A stretch of 11,539 nucleotides of DNA from JAAYKM01 sp964411235 (GCA_964411235.1 CAYPKE010000075.1:1-11539), one strand, 5' to 3'; positions 1 through 6,566 are shown, numbered from the stretch's first letter. A program made the numbers and translations. The notes: generated by a model not told the origin, from the letters alone.

Positions 1-59
1 CTCGAACCACGGACCCGATGGTTAACAGCCATCTGCTCTACCGACTGAGCTACTGAGGA
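1..59 (-). tRNA. tRNA-Asn (anticodon GTT), 3' end cut by window edge
   Basis: Read on the minus strand, the sequence starts with the acceptor arm TCCTCAG (59-53), followed by a D arm (GCTC...GAGC with AGTCGGTA loop), an anticodon stem GATGG/CCATC closing the loop CTGTTAA, a variable loop, and the first half of the T arm ending in GTGGTTCGAG. The anticodon is GTT, so it decodes Asn codons. The 3' half of the T stem and the acceptor 3' strand lie outside the window, so that pairing cannot be checked. The 5' end is only 13 bases after the stop codon of the short NuoG-like gene, which leaves no room for a terminator between them. Confidence 0.95.
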
Positions 60-72
60 ATCTTGGCGCCGG

Positions 73-786
73 TCAGCGACAGCTGACGCAGACCGACAAA
101 TTCTCTAAGGGAACCCCTGTTTTCTCGCTGATGAAAACCAATTGATCTTCCGGCGCGAAATACCGGCCGCAAACGGAACAGGCCTTCATCTTGAAGGTTC
201 GGCCGCATATGGACCGCGCATCTTCCGTGGAAGACATGACGATCTGCTGTGTGGGGCAGATATAGGCACAACTCCCGCAACCAATGCAGACGGACGACGG
301 TTCCCGGAAGGGTGTGCCCAATGCCTTGTCCACGCCGCGGAAAGCAAAGCCGAGAGCGCTCACCCCGACGACCTCTTCACAAGCCTTCACGCACAGACGG
401 CACATAATGCATTTTTTCCCGTCCTGGTTGGGAGCATACCTCGGTTCGGGGGCGATGCCCATTTGGGCTGCCATGTCACGGATAACGTCGGAGGTGGGAC
501 AACGCGCCATGAGGAGCTGCATGACGAATTTCCGCACCTTGAGCACCCTTTCGTTTTGCGTCTCGACGACAAGACCGTCTTCCGCTGCATAAAGACAGGA
601 GGTCACGATCTTCTTTTTCTTGCCCTTGGTAATCTCGACGACACAGAGGCGGCATGCGCCGGAGTTCTCGACGGATTCGTGGGAACACAGGGTAGGGATC
701 TCAATGCCGTTTTCCCGGGCTATGGTTAAAAGGGTCTTGCCTTTTTTCGCCTGAATCTTTTTACCATCAATGACTAAATTGACCAT
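73..786 (-). CDS. Short NuoG/HoxU-like iron-sulfur subunit (electron-wire subunit of an NADH-linked complex)
   Basis: This 237-residue soluble iron-sulfur protein resembles the N-terminal part of NuoG, HoxU and the bifurcating-hydrogenase catalytic subunit without its H-cluster domain. Visible modules in order: a plant-type [2Fe-2S] ferredoxin domain (about 1-80; C34, C45, C48, C64); a region where the His-Cys3 [4Fe-4S] motif normally sits, here reduced to C96 in RCPTSD; two [4Fe-4S] ferredoxin motifs (C126, C129, C132, C136 and C167, C170, C173, C177); and a C-terminal cysteine module (C194, C203, C206, C233, C236) with CxxC pairs like a zinc ribbon or rubredoxin-type knuckle. There is no molybdopterin or H-cluster domain, so it should only carry electrons, probably from the NuoF-like flavin subunit to a partner. 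The ATG follows an AAGGG-type ribosome site 12 bases after the nuoF stop. It is the last protein gene of the por-nuo cluster. The exact enzyme complex is not determined by sequence alone. Confidence 0.9.
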   Translation of the reverse strand: MVNLVIDGKKIQAKKGKTLLTIARENGIEIPTLCSHESVENSGACRLCVVEITKGKKKKIVTSCLYAAEDGLVVETQNERVLKVRKFVMQLLMARCPTSDVIRDMAAQMGIAPEPRYAPNQDGKKCIMCRLCVKACEEVVGVSALGFAFRGVDKALGTPFREPSSVCIGCGSCAYICPTQQIVMSSTEDARSICGRTFKMKACSVCGRYFAPEDQLVFISEKTGVPLENLSVCVSCR

Positions 787-798
787 AACTGTTTCCCT

Positions 799-2715
799 TT
801 ACTCGATAATAATGGCATTAAACGCACAGACCTCGTAGCAGGCACGGCACTGAATGCACATGGTCTGATCAATCTCGTGAACTTCCTGCCTGTTCCCTTT
901 GATTGCATGGGTCGGACAGACTTTGCGGCACTTCGTACACCCTGTGCAGAGATCCGCAACCACTCTGAATTTGATCAGTGCTTTACAGACACCTGCCGGA
1001 CACCTCTTTTCCCGGATATGGGCCTCATATTCATCCTGAAAATAACGCAGGGTGCTCAAGACCGGATTGGGAGCGCTACCACCCAAAGCGCAGAGAGACC
1101 CGTCCATCATCGCTTCAGACATTTCCTTCAGGAGTTCGATATCGCCTTCCTGCCCCCTGCCGGCACAGATATCCTCCAGAATATCCCGCATCCTGCGAAC
1201 GCCGTCACGACAGGGCGTACACTTTCCACAGGATTCTTTGGCCAAGAAGCTGATAAAATATTTGGCAATATCAACCATGCAGGTCGTGTTATCCATGACA
1301 ATCATGCCTCCGGACCCCATCATCGATCCTGCTTTGTCCAACTCGTCAAATCCGACGGGCAGGTCGATCAGAGATTCAGGTATGCAGCCTCCGGACGGCC
1401 CCCCTGTCTGCACGGCTTTGAAGGTCTTGCCCTCGGGAACGCCCCCGCCCACATCGTAAACGATTTCCCGAATGGTTGTCCCCATGGGAACTTCCGCCAG
1501 GCCGATATGGTTAACCTTGCCGACCAGGGAAAAGACTTTCGTGCCCGAACTGGTTTTCGTCCCGACTTCGGAAAACCATTTCCCGCCACGGGCGATGATC
1601 ACCGGAACATTATTCCAGGTTTCCACGTTGTTCAGATTGGTCGGACGGTCCCAGAGGCCGTGTTCCACCGTGTGGGTATATTTTGCCCTGGGCTCTCCGG
1701 CCTTTCCTTCCAGAGAGGCGATCAGCGCGGTCGACTCTCCGCAGACAAACGCACCAGCCCCCTTGCTGATCTTGATATCAAAAGCAAAACCCTTGCCGAA
1801 TATGTTCTTGCCAAGCAACCCGGCGCTTTTCGCCTGCGCAATCGCCTTTGTCAGGTTGGCCACGGCCAAGGGATATTCGTTGCGGACATAGATGTAACCC
1901 TGCTTGGCGCCGATGGCATAAGCGCCGATGATCATGCCCTCGATCACACTGTGAGGATCACCTTCCATAACGCTGCGGTCCATGTATGCCCCGGGATCCC
2001 CCTCGTCACCGTTACAGATCACATATTTGATACTTCCCTTCGCGTCCCGGCAGGAACGCCACTTCCAGCCGGTGAGAAAGCCGCCCCCACCACGGCCACG
2101 CAGGCCCGATGCGATGACTTCTTCAATGACCTCGTCTGGACTCATTTCCGTCAGGGCCTTGTAGAGGGCATAATATCCGCCCCGGGCGATGTATTCCTCA
2201 ATACTCTCGGGATTGATGATGCCACAGTTGCGGGTCACGATCTTCGCCTGCTTCTTGTAGAAGGGAATCTCTTCCATCAGGGGAACGGTACTCAAAGCCT
2301 TGGGAAGACGCCCTTTAGCATACTTTATCTTCTCTCCCGAAAGCAGATTTTCCAACTCATCAACCCGGTAGAAGGGCTGTTCCGTATCAAGGTTCAGATT
2401 CACAACCTGGTCGAGAAGAGACGACACCCGATCCGTCGTCACTTTGCCGAAAGCTAGGCGGGGCTTGTTCGGAACAATGAAATCGACCAGAGGCTCCATG
2501 GAATCCAAGCCCATACTGCCCGTTTTGGTCAATTCAAATTTGAGCTTCTTACTCGTTATTTCTTCGGCAAGGGCTTCGTAGACGTGCCTGGCGCCTGCAG
2601 CAATGCTGTTCGTCGCCATTCCGATATTGATACGTATTTTCTTGGCCGGAAAGAGGGCCTCCTGACCTTTTTTTGCCGCCTTGTTCAAGGCCTCGAGTGT
2701 ATTGATCTTACTCAC
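799..2715 (-). CDS. nuoF: NuoF-like NADH-binding flavoprotein subunit with two extra C-terminal ferredoxin clusters
   Basis: This 638-residue protein has the HydB/HndC architecture: an N-terminal thioredoxin-like domain (about 26-105), the NuoF core, and a C-terminal 2x[4Fe-4S] ferredoxin domain. The FMN/NADH core shows GRGGGGFLTGWKW (206-218), NGDEGDPGAY (235-244) and the glycine-rich stretch GAGAFVCGESTALIASLEGK (319-338). The core [4Fe-4S] site is ESCGKCTPCRDG (494-504) plus C542. The C-terminal clusters use C590, C593, C596, C600 and C620, C623, C626, C630. It should exchange electrons between NAD(H) and the Fe-S chain through FMN. The odd point is the N-terminal domain: the cysteines expected for its [2Fe-2S] cluster are replaced (N36, S67, D71) and the first cysteine in the protein is C164. 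The start is GTG, with a strong GGGGAGG ribosome site 4 bases upstream, and overlaps the nuoE stop by 8 bases. The physiological partner is not identifiable from the sequence. Confidence 0.95.
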   Translation of the reverse strand: MSKINTLEALNKAAKKGQEALFPAKKIRINIGMATNSIAAGARHVYEALAEEITSKKLKFELTKTGSMGLDSMEPLVDFIVPNKPRLAFGKVTTDRVSSLLDQVVNLNLDTEQPFYRVDELENLLSGEKIKYAKGRLPKALSTVPLMEEIPFYKKQAKIVTRNCGIINPESIEEYIARGGYYALYKALTEMSPDEVIEEVIASGLRGRGGGGFLTGWKWRSCRDAKGSIKYVICNGDEGDPGAYMDRSVMEGDPHSVIEGMIIGAYAIGAKQGYIYVRNEYPLAVANLTKAIAQAKSAGLLGKNIFGKGFAFDIKISKGAGAFVCGESTALIASLEGKAGEPRAKYTHTVEHGLWDRPTNLNNVETWNNVPVIIARGGKWFSEVGTKTSSGTKVFSLVGKVNHIGLAEVPMGTTIREIVYDVGGGVPEGKTFKAVQTGGPSGGCIPESLIDLPVGFDELDKAGSMMGSGGMIVMDNTTCMVDIAKYFISFLAKESCGKCTPCRDGVRRMRDILEDICAGRGQEGDIELLKEMSEAMMDGSLCALGGSAPNPVLSTLRYFQDEYEAHIREKRCPAGVCKALIKFRVVADLCTGCTKCRKVCPTHAIKGNRQEVHEIDQTMCIQCRACYEVCAFNAIIIE

Positions 2716-3202
2716 GTTTCCTCCCCTGCTTCTTCGCCATATATGTTCTCAACATTCTGGGAATTTCTTCCTGAGCCAGGTATGGGTGTATGTCCTCCTC
2801 CACTCGGACAACCGGCGCAAGACTGCAGCACCCGAGACAGCCGACCCTTTCGATCGAAAACACACCATCCTCCGTTGTTTCTCCACACTTGATATGGAGA
2901 TCCCGTTCCAGGGATTCCAGAAGGTTGGTTCCGCCCTGCACATGACAGGCCGTACCGGTACAGACTTCAACAACAAAACGCCCCCGAGGTTTGAGGCTGA
3001 AGGCATCATAAAACGTCGCGACTTCGTATACCCTCGACAGAGGAATATCCATCTGCTGCTGGATAGTTACCAGCGCTTCCTTCGGCAGATATCGGTACGC
3101 ATCCTGCACATCCTGCAAAATGGCGATGAGCGCACTCTTGTCTCCGCCATATTTGTCGACGATTTCCCTGACTTTAACCTGCACTGCATTTTCAGTATTC
3201 AT
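2708..3202 (-). CDS. nuoE: NuoE-like [2Fe-2S] thioredoxin-fold subunit of the NADH-linked complex
   Basis: The product has 164 residues, the usual length for NuoE, HydC or HndA. The N-terminal half is helical, with the family signature of tyrosine/proline-rich helices (RYLPKEAL, VYEVATFYDAFS). The C-terminal thioredoxin-like domain carries the four cluster ligands C81 and C86 (CTGTAC) and C122 and C126 (CLGCC). In the family this [2Fe-2S] cluster sits next to the FMN of NuoF and takes part in NADH oxidation or electron bifurcation. The gene begins 35 bases after the porB stop, with AAGGTGG as a ribosome site, and its end overlaps the nuoF start, as expected for subunits made in equal amounts. 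All four ligands are intact, in contrast with the degenerate second thioredoxin-like domain of its neighbour NuoF. Confidence 0.95.
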   Translation of the reverse strand: MNTENAVQVKVREIVDKYGGDKSALIAILQDVQDAYRYLPKEALVTIQQQMDIPLSRVYEVATFYDAFSLKPRGRFVVEVCTGTACHVQGGTNLLESLERDLHIKCGETTEDGVFSIERVGCLGCCSLAPVVRVEEDIHPYLAQEEIPRMLRTYMAKKQGRKRE

Positions 3203-3237
3203 GCCCTAACCACCTTATCGCAAAATTATCATCTCTA

Positions 3238-4224
3238 TTAGGCAGACATCTCTTCCCAGGACTTGGAATGTTCGATCTTGCTCATCAGTTTCCTGTATTC
3301 AAGATTAGTCCGGTCCTGAAAAGCCTGAATCTGTTCCGGCGAGAGATGGCGGAAGCGCCCCTGATGCTTGATATAATCCTGAATAGGCCTCAGCTTTTCC
3401 GGCATGCTGACGGTCATTTTGTACTTCCCCCTCTCGACCTCGTAAAGAGGGAAAACCCCCGTCTCCACCGCCAGCCTCCCCATCTTGATGCAGGCCTCCG
3501 AAGGGGACCGCCATCCCGTAGGACAAACAGACAGGCAATGAATGTAGGCTGGACCTTTGACGGCTCTTGCCTTCTGAACCTTATTCATAAAATCAAGGGG
3601 ATAGCTGTTGCACGCCGTTGCCACATAGGGAATATTGTGGGCAACCATGATTTCCGGAAGATTCTTTTTCCAGGTTTTGTTCCCCATGCTGGCCATGCCG
3701 GCAGGCGCCGTCGTGGTCGCCGCCCCGAAAGGCGTCGCACTCGATCGCTGGATGCCCGTATTCATATAGGCTTCGTTATCGAAGCAAACATAAAGCAGAT
3801 CATGTCCTCTCTCCATGGCTCCGGAAAGGGCCTGCAACCCAATGTCCATCGTGCCGCCGTCTCCACCCATGGCCACAGCCTTGACATCACGATCCGGAAT
3901 CCTTCCTTTGCGGCGCAAGGCTTTCAAACCCGCCTCAACCCCGGAACCAACCGCCGCCGCATTAGGAAAAGCAACGTGAATCCAAGGCAGTTTCCAGGCC
4001 GTTGTCGGATAAAGGCTTGAAATAACTTCCATACAGCCGGTGGCATTGATGATCACCGTATCTTTGCCCAAAGCCTTACACATCAGGCGAACAGCCAGTG
4101 CTTCGCCGCAACCCTGGCAAGCGCGGTGACCGGGAGAAAAATATTCTTCACGGTCTACCAGTTTCGGGGCATAAAGGTCAAAATTTTCAATCAGTCCGAC
4201 GGGGTATCCCTGTAATGTTTTCAT
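3238..4224 (-). CDS. porB: Pyruvate (2-oxoacid):ferredoxin oxidoreductase, beta subunit (thiamine diphosphate binding)
   Basis: The 328-residue product is the TPP-binding subunit of the four-subunit 2-oxoacid:ferredoxin oxidoreductase, which converts pyruvate plus CoA to acetyl-CoA and CO2 with reduction of ferredoxin. The cluster ligands are visible as C36 and C39 (CQGCGE), C64 (ATGC) and C205. The thiamine diphosphate/Mg motif runs from GDGG (121-124) to N150 and the following EAYMNTG. The segment NTGIQRSSATPFGAATTTAP is typical of archaeal-type PorB. The start codon overlaps the porA stop (ATGA), indicating translational coupling. The C-terminal 60 residues are charged and form the usual extension. 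Pyruvate is the most likely substrate, but 2-ketoisovalerate or another 2-oxoacid cannot be excluded by motif reading. Confidence 0.95.
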   Translation of the reverse strand: MKTLQGYPVGLIENFDLYAPKLVDREEYFSPGHRACQGCGEALAVRLMCKALGKDTVIINATGCMEVISSLYPTTAWKLPWIHVAFPNAAAVGSGVEAGLKALRRKGRIPDRDVKAVAMGGDGGTMDIGLQALSGAMERGHDLLYVCFDNEAYMNTGIQRSSATPFGAATTTAPAGMASMGNKTWKKNLPEIMVAHNIPYVATACNSYPLDFMNKVQKARAVKGPAYIHCLSVCPTGWRSPSEACIKMGRLAVETGVFPLYEVERGKYKMTVSMPEKLRPIQDYIKHQGRFRHLSPEQIQAFQDRTNLEYRKLMSKIEHSKSWEEMSA

Positions 4225-5399
4225 TCTCCCCTCACTCCATAAAATTCATAATGATCTTTAGCCCGTTTTTTATCGGCAAGCCGGACTTTATCAATCATCT
4301 TGATAAAATCTTCCACCGCCACATCACGCCCGCCCAGGCCAAAGATGTAGTTCGTGATGTCAGGCCGCCCCACCTCAGCATAGAGAGCGGAACGTATTTC
4401 GGAACAGACCGGACCGCCGGGCCCGCCAAACGATACACAACGATCCATCACGATCAGCGATTTCAAACCCTTAACGGCTATTTTCAGCTCTTCATAAGGG
4501 AAGGGCCGCCACAGCGCCAGTTTCAGCAGGCCGACAGGCACGCCTTTTTCCCGCAAGGCATCGATGGCCACTTCCGCCGTATCACTCATGGAACCCATGG
4601 TTAAAACGGCAATCTCCGCACCTTTCATCTTGTAGGACTGAATCGGCTCATACCGGCGACCAAACCGCTTTTCCCATTCATCCCATATCTTCAAAATGGT
4701 TTTCTTTGAATTGACGACGGCGGCTTCTCTTGCCCGCGTCGCTTCGGCATAAATCTCCGGCAATCCCAAGGTCCCCATGGAACAGGGATGATCCGGATGC
4801 AATGAGGCATAAGGCTTATAGACGGGAAGAAAGGCATCGACTTCTTCCTGGAGGGGAAAATCCATAACTTCGACAACATGCGTCAACTGGAATCCATCCA
4901 GATTGATATTGATCGGTAACATGACATCCCGGTCCTCGGCAATTTTGAAGCACTGAATTAACATGTCAATGACTTCCTGACCGTTTGCCGCGAACAGGGA
5001 AAGCCACCCCGTATCCCGCTGCGACATAATATCGGAATGATCGTTCCATATACTCAGAGGCCCGGACAAGGAACGATTTCCCAACGCCATGACGATGGGC
5101 AACCGCATCGAAGAGGCAATGGACATCACCTCCGCCATATAGAGCAAGCCCTGTGAACTGGTGGCAGTAAAGGTTCTTGCCCCGGCGCCGGAAGCACCCA
5201 TGCAGGCGCTCAAGGCGGAGTGTTCCGATTCGACACAGATGAATTCCGCATCCAGTTTCCCTTCGGCCACGATATCCGAAAGGTGCTCCGGTATATGAGT
5301 ATTGGGTGTAATCGGATAGGCTGCAATCACATCCGGCCTACAGAGGGCCGCAGCCTCCGCTGCTGCAAGCGCGATTTCCATCCCCTTACGTTTTCCCAT
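4221..5399 (-). CDS. porA: Pyruvate (2-oxoacid):ferredoxin oxidoreductase, alpha subunit
   Basis: The 392-residue product matches PorA in length and layout. The N-terminal domain, which helps form the active site across the subunit interface, shows YPITPNTHIPEHL (28-40), the VESEHSALSACMGASGAGAR stretch (56-75) and TATSSQGL (78-85). The middle contains the conserved GNRSLSGPLSIWNDHSD segment (107-123), and the C-terminal third contains the transketolase-C-like part (VLTMGSMSDTAEVAIDALRE and the MDRCVSFGGPGG region). It pairs with PorB to bind substrate and CoA. The gene starts 3 bases after the porD stop and ends inside the porB start codon. Nothing appears broken or truncated. Confidence 0.95.
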   Translation of the reverse strand: MGKRKGMEIALAAAEAAALCRPDVIAAYPITPNTHIPEHLSDIVAEGKLDAEFICVESEHSALSACMGASGAGARTFTATSSQGLLYMAEVMSIASSMRLPIVMALGNRSLSGPLSIWNDHSDIMSQRDTGWLSLFAANGQEVIDMLIQCFKIAEDRDVMLPININLDGFQLTHVVEVMDFPLQEEVDAFLPVYKPYASLHPDHPCSMGTLGLPEIYAEATRAREAAVVNSKKTILKIWDEWEKRFGRRYEPIQSYKMKGAEIAVLTMGSMSDTAEVAIDALREKGVPVGLLKLALWRPFPYEELKIAVKGLKSLIVMDRCVSFGGPGGPVCSEIRSALYAEVGRPDITNYIFGLGGRDVAVEDFIKMIDKVRLADKKRAKDHYEFYGVRGE

Positions 5400-5402
5400 A
5401 AC

Positions 5403-5693
5403 CTAACCCTCCTCAACCATCTTGATGGCAAGGGGCCAGCACTCGTGGGCACAAATGCCACAGCCCTTACAGTAATCGAGATCCGCCTCGAACAGGCCGT
5501 CCTCTTTCTCGACGATACATCCTTCGGGACAGAAGATATAACACACCCCGCATTTGATGCATTTCGCATTATCCCATATGGGCCTTTGGACACGCCAACT
5601 GCCCGTATGATACTGACTTGCGTTTCCGGGATCGCTCACGATACATCCCGGTGTGACGTCCTGCCAATTTTCAGGCCATTTTTTGTTTGCCAT
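5403..5693 (-). CDS. porD: Pyruvate:ferredoxin oxidoreductase, delta subunit (2x[4Fe-4S] ferredoxin)
   Basis: A 96-residue ferredoxin-like subunit with two classical [4Fe-4S] motifs, C45xxCxxCxxxC55 and C75xxCxxCxxxC85, which relay electrons from the PorA/PorB active site to external ferredoxin. The N-terminal 40 residues with the W-x2-R-P segment before the first cluster are typical of PorD. I chose the ATG at 5693 because it is preceded by GAGGGA at a 5-base spacing. The longer reading to 5720 would need a TTG codon that overlaps the porC stop and has no ribosome site. The gap to porC is 23 bases. Confidence 0.93.
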   Translation of the reverse strand: MANKKWPENWQDVTPGCIVSDPGNASQYHTGSWRVQRPIWDNAKCIKCGVCYIFCPEGCIVEKEDGLFEADLDYCKGCGICAHECWPLAIKMVEEG

Positions 5694-5698
5694 GTTGA

Positions 5699-5704
5699 TC
5701 CCTC
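5699..5704 (-). promoter_or_regulatory. Ribosome binding site that sets the porD start
   Basis: GAGGGA on the minus strand, 5 bases before the ATG at 5693. It supports this start over the upstream TTG at 5720. Confidence 0.75.
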
Positions 5705-5716
5705 GTTGATTGTATC

Positions 5717-6262
5717 TCAATTGATCTTGACTTCGTCGAACGCCCTTTTCAAAGCCTTCAGGTTTTTCGAGGCAATTCGGCCGAAGCGATGCTCTACAGG
5801 CTCCGTCAGGGAGTCCAACCTGACCACACCGGTTACTTTAACCAATGCACCCAACATCGTCGTGTTGGTTATGGGAACTCCCAATTCCTGCCAGGCGATT
5901 CCCGTCGCGTCAACCGTGGCCATCGACCCCGTATAATTGAGTATTTTCATCACCTCGGCAGCCTTTTTGGATGTGTTGACGATCAATTTTCCTCCAGGCT
6001 TCAATCCCTCCGTGAGATTCACCGAACCGATTAACCCTTCATCCAGAACAACAACAACATCAGGGTGGTAGATCCCCGACCTGATCCTGATTCTTTCAGA
6101 ATCCACACGGTTAAACGCTGCAACGGGAGCCCCTCTCCTTTCCGGACCAAAACTCGGAAATCCCTGGGCATATTTCCCTTCTCCAATGGCCGCCAGGGCG
6201 AGCAACTCAACCGAGGTAACCGCCCCCTGACCTCCTCTGCCATGCCATCTGATCTCAATCAT
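5717..6262 (-). CDS. porC: Pyruvate:ferredoxin oxidoreductase, gamma subunit
   Basis: A 181-residue protein of the 2-oxoacid:acceptor oxidoreductase gamma family. The hallmark N-terminal segment MIEIRWHGRGGQGAVTS is followed by YAQGFPSFGPERRGAPV (31-47), which in the family lines the CoA/active-site region, and a central PDVVVVLDE strand. First gene of the gamma-delta-alpha-beta order seen in many anaerobes. I chose the ATG at 6262 because the family starts at MIEIRWHG and GAGGGA sits 8 bases upstream. An in-frame ATG at 6301 would add 13 hydrophilic residues, has no good ribosome site, and falls at the predicted transcription start. The promoter and operator-like palindromes lie just upstream. 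Confidence 0.94.
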   Translation of the reverse strand: MIEIRWHGRGGQGAVTSVELLALAAIGEGKYAQGFPSFGPERRGAPVAAFNRVDSERIRIRSGIYHPDVVVVLDEGLIGSVNLTEGLKPGGKLIVNTSKKAAEVMKILNYTGSMATVDATGIAWQELGVPITNTTMLGALVKVTGVVRLDSLTEPVEHRFGRIASKNLKALKRAFDEVKIN

Positions 6263-6270
6263 TCCCTGTC

Positions 6271-6276
6271 TCCCTC
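6271..6276 (-). promoter_or_regulatory. Ribosome binding site that sets the porC start
   Basis: GAGGGA on the minus strand, 8 bases before the ATG at 6262. The same hexamer is used in front of porD. It favours the shorter, family-consistent PorC N-terminus over the ATG at 6301. Confidence 0.75.
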
Positions 6277-6301
6277 GTTTGTCTTTCTGAGAGTTAATCA
6301 T

Positions 6302-6314
6302 GCCTAATATAGGC
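6302..6314. promoter_or_regulatory. Palindrome GCCTA-ATA-TAGGC at the predicted por transcription start
   Basis: A perfect 5-base inverted repeat with a 3-base centre. It lies directly downstream of the proposed -10 box (6320-6325), around positions +1 to +12 of the predicted transcript and ahead of the porC ribosome site. This is where a repressor would block initiation, but it could equally be a small leader hairpin. Only the symmetry is seen; no regulator is identified. Confidence 0.4.
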
Positions 6315-6319
6315 GAAGT

Positions 6320-6348
6320 TTTTTATTACAATAGATTACATGTGTCAA
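6320..6348 (-). promoter_or_regulatory. Sigma-70-type promoter of the por-nuo operon
   Basis: On the minus strand a perfect TTGACA -35 box (6348-6343) is followed, after 17 bases, by TAAAAA (6325-6320), which matches the TATAAT consensus at four of six positions. The spacer and downstream region are AT-rich. The predicted start is near 6313, about 50 bases ahead of the porC ATG. The -10 choice is the weak part; neighbouring frames such as ATAAAA at 16 bases are also possible. Confidence 0.6.
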
Positions 6349-6359
6349 TACATTTTTCC

Positions 6360-6384
6360 ACCATTTGACGATATATCAAATGGT
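6360..6384. promoter_or_regulatory. 25-base palindrome upstream of the por promoter (likely activator/regulator site)
   Basis: Arms ACCATTTGA (6360-6368) and TCAAATGGT (6376-6384) are perfect 9-base inverted repeats around a 7-base centre CGATATA. The centre (6372) lies about 59 bases upstream of the predicted start and 11 bases before the -35 box, a common place for an activator dimer. The half-site resembles TTGA/TCAA of Crp-Fnr family sites, but the spacing is one base too long for the canonical TTGAT-N4-ATCAA. The regulator is unknown. Confidence 0.55.
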
Positions 6385-6462
6385 TATGATAACTTTGCCT
6401 CTGATTGACTTTGTTTTCTTCTGCAGACCGTATCCTGCACAGTGATCAGGAGAGTTGATATC

Positions 6463-6508
6463 AAAAAAAAGGTGGATGGCAAAAGGGGGGAACCAAAAAC
6501 CATCCACC
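6463..6508 (-). terminator. Rho-independent terminator formed by hairpin repeat copy 1
   Basis: Read on the minus strand, stem GGTGGATGG / CCATCCACC (6508-6500 and 6479-6471) with a 20-base loop is followed directly by eight T (6470-6463). This is a plausible terminator for the transcript of the small gene at 6607-6789, and it shields the por promoter about 115 bases further on. The loop is longer than usual. Confidence 0.6.
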
Positions 6509-6510
6509 TA
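6471..6510. repeat. Hairpin repeat, copy 1
   Basis: GGTGGATGG...CCATCCACC inverted repeat with loop CAAAAGGGGGGAACCAAAAA, followed by TAT. It is nearly identical to the copy at 6567-6604 in both stem arms and loop pattern (CAA, G-run, AAC, A-run). The copies start 96 bases apart. Confidence 0.85.
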
Positions 6511-6518
6511 TATGTAAA

Positions 6519-6550
6519 CTGAAAAGGCCATTGGGGAAAGCTCTTTTCAG
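6519..6550. repeat. Inverted repeat between the two hairpin copies
   Basis: CTGAAAAG (6519-6526) and CTTTTCAG (6543-6550) form a perfect 8-base stem with a 16-base loop, placed midway between the two copies of the GGTGGATGG hairpin. Together the three stems give a structured tract of about 135 bases downstream of the small gene. Confidence 0.6.
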
Positions 6551-6566
6551 GCAGGAGACAGGGGGG

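Noticed and set aside
142..729. Plus-strand open frame opposite the short NuoG-like gene
   Set aside because: The minus strand carries intact ferredoxin motifs here; the plus-strand product shows no family features.
877..2457. Long plus-strand open frame (526 codons) opposite nuoF
   Set aside because: It lies wholly antisense to the clearly conserved nuoF gene, and its translation has no recognisable motif. It is a codon-bias shadow.
3203..3237. Separate promoter for nuoEFG in the porB-nuoE gap
   Set aside because: A GATAAT-like hexamer is present, but no -35 box is found at a proper distance; the 35-base gap fits an ordinary operon junction.
3268..4020. Plus-strand open frame opposite porB
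   Set aside because: Antisense shadow of a gene with visible TPP and Fe-S motifs; the Arg/His-rich product is typical of such shadows.
6363..6381. Canonical Fnr/Crp box
   Set aside because: TTGA and TCAA are present, but 7 bases apart instead of 6, and the flanking T/A of the half-sites does not fit. Kept only as an unnamed palindrome.
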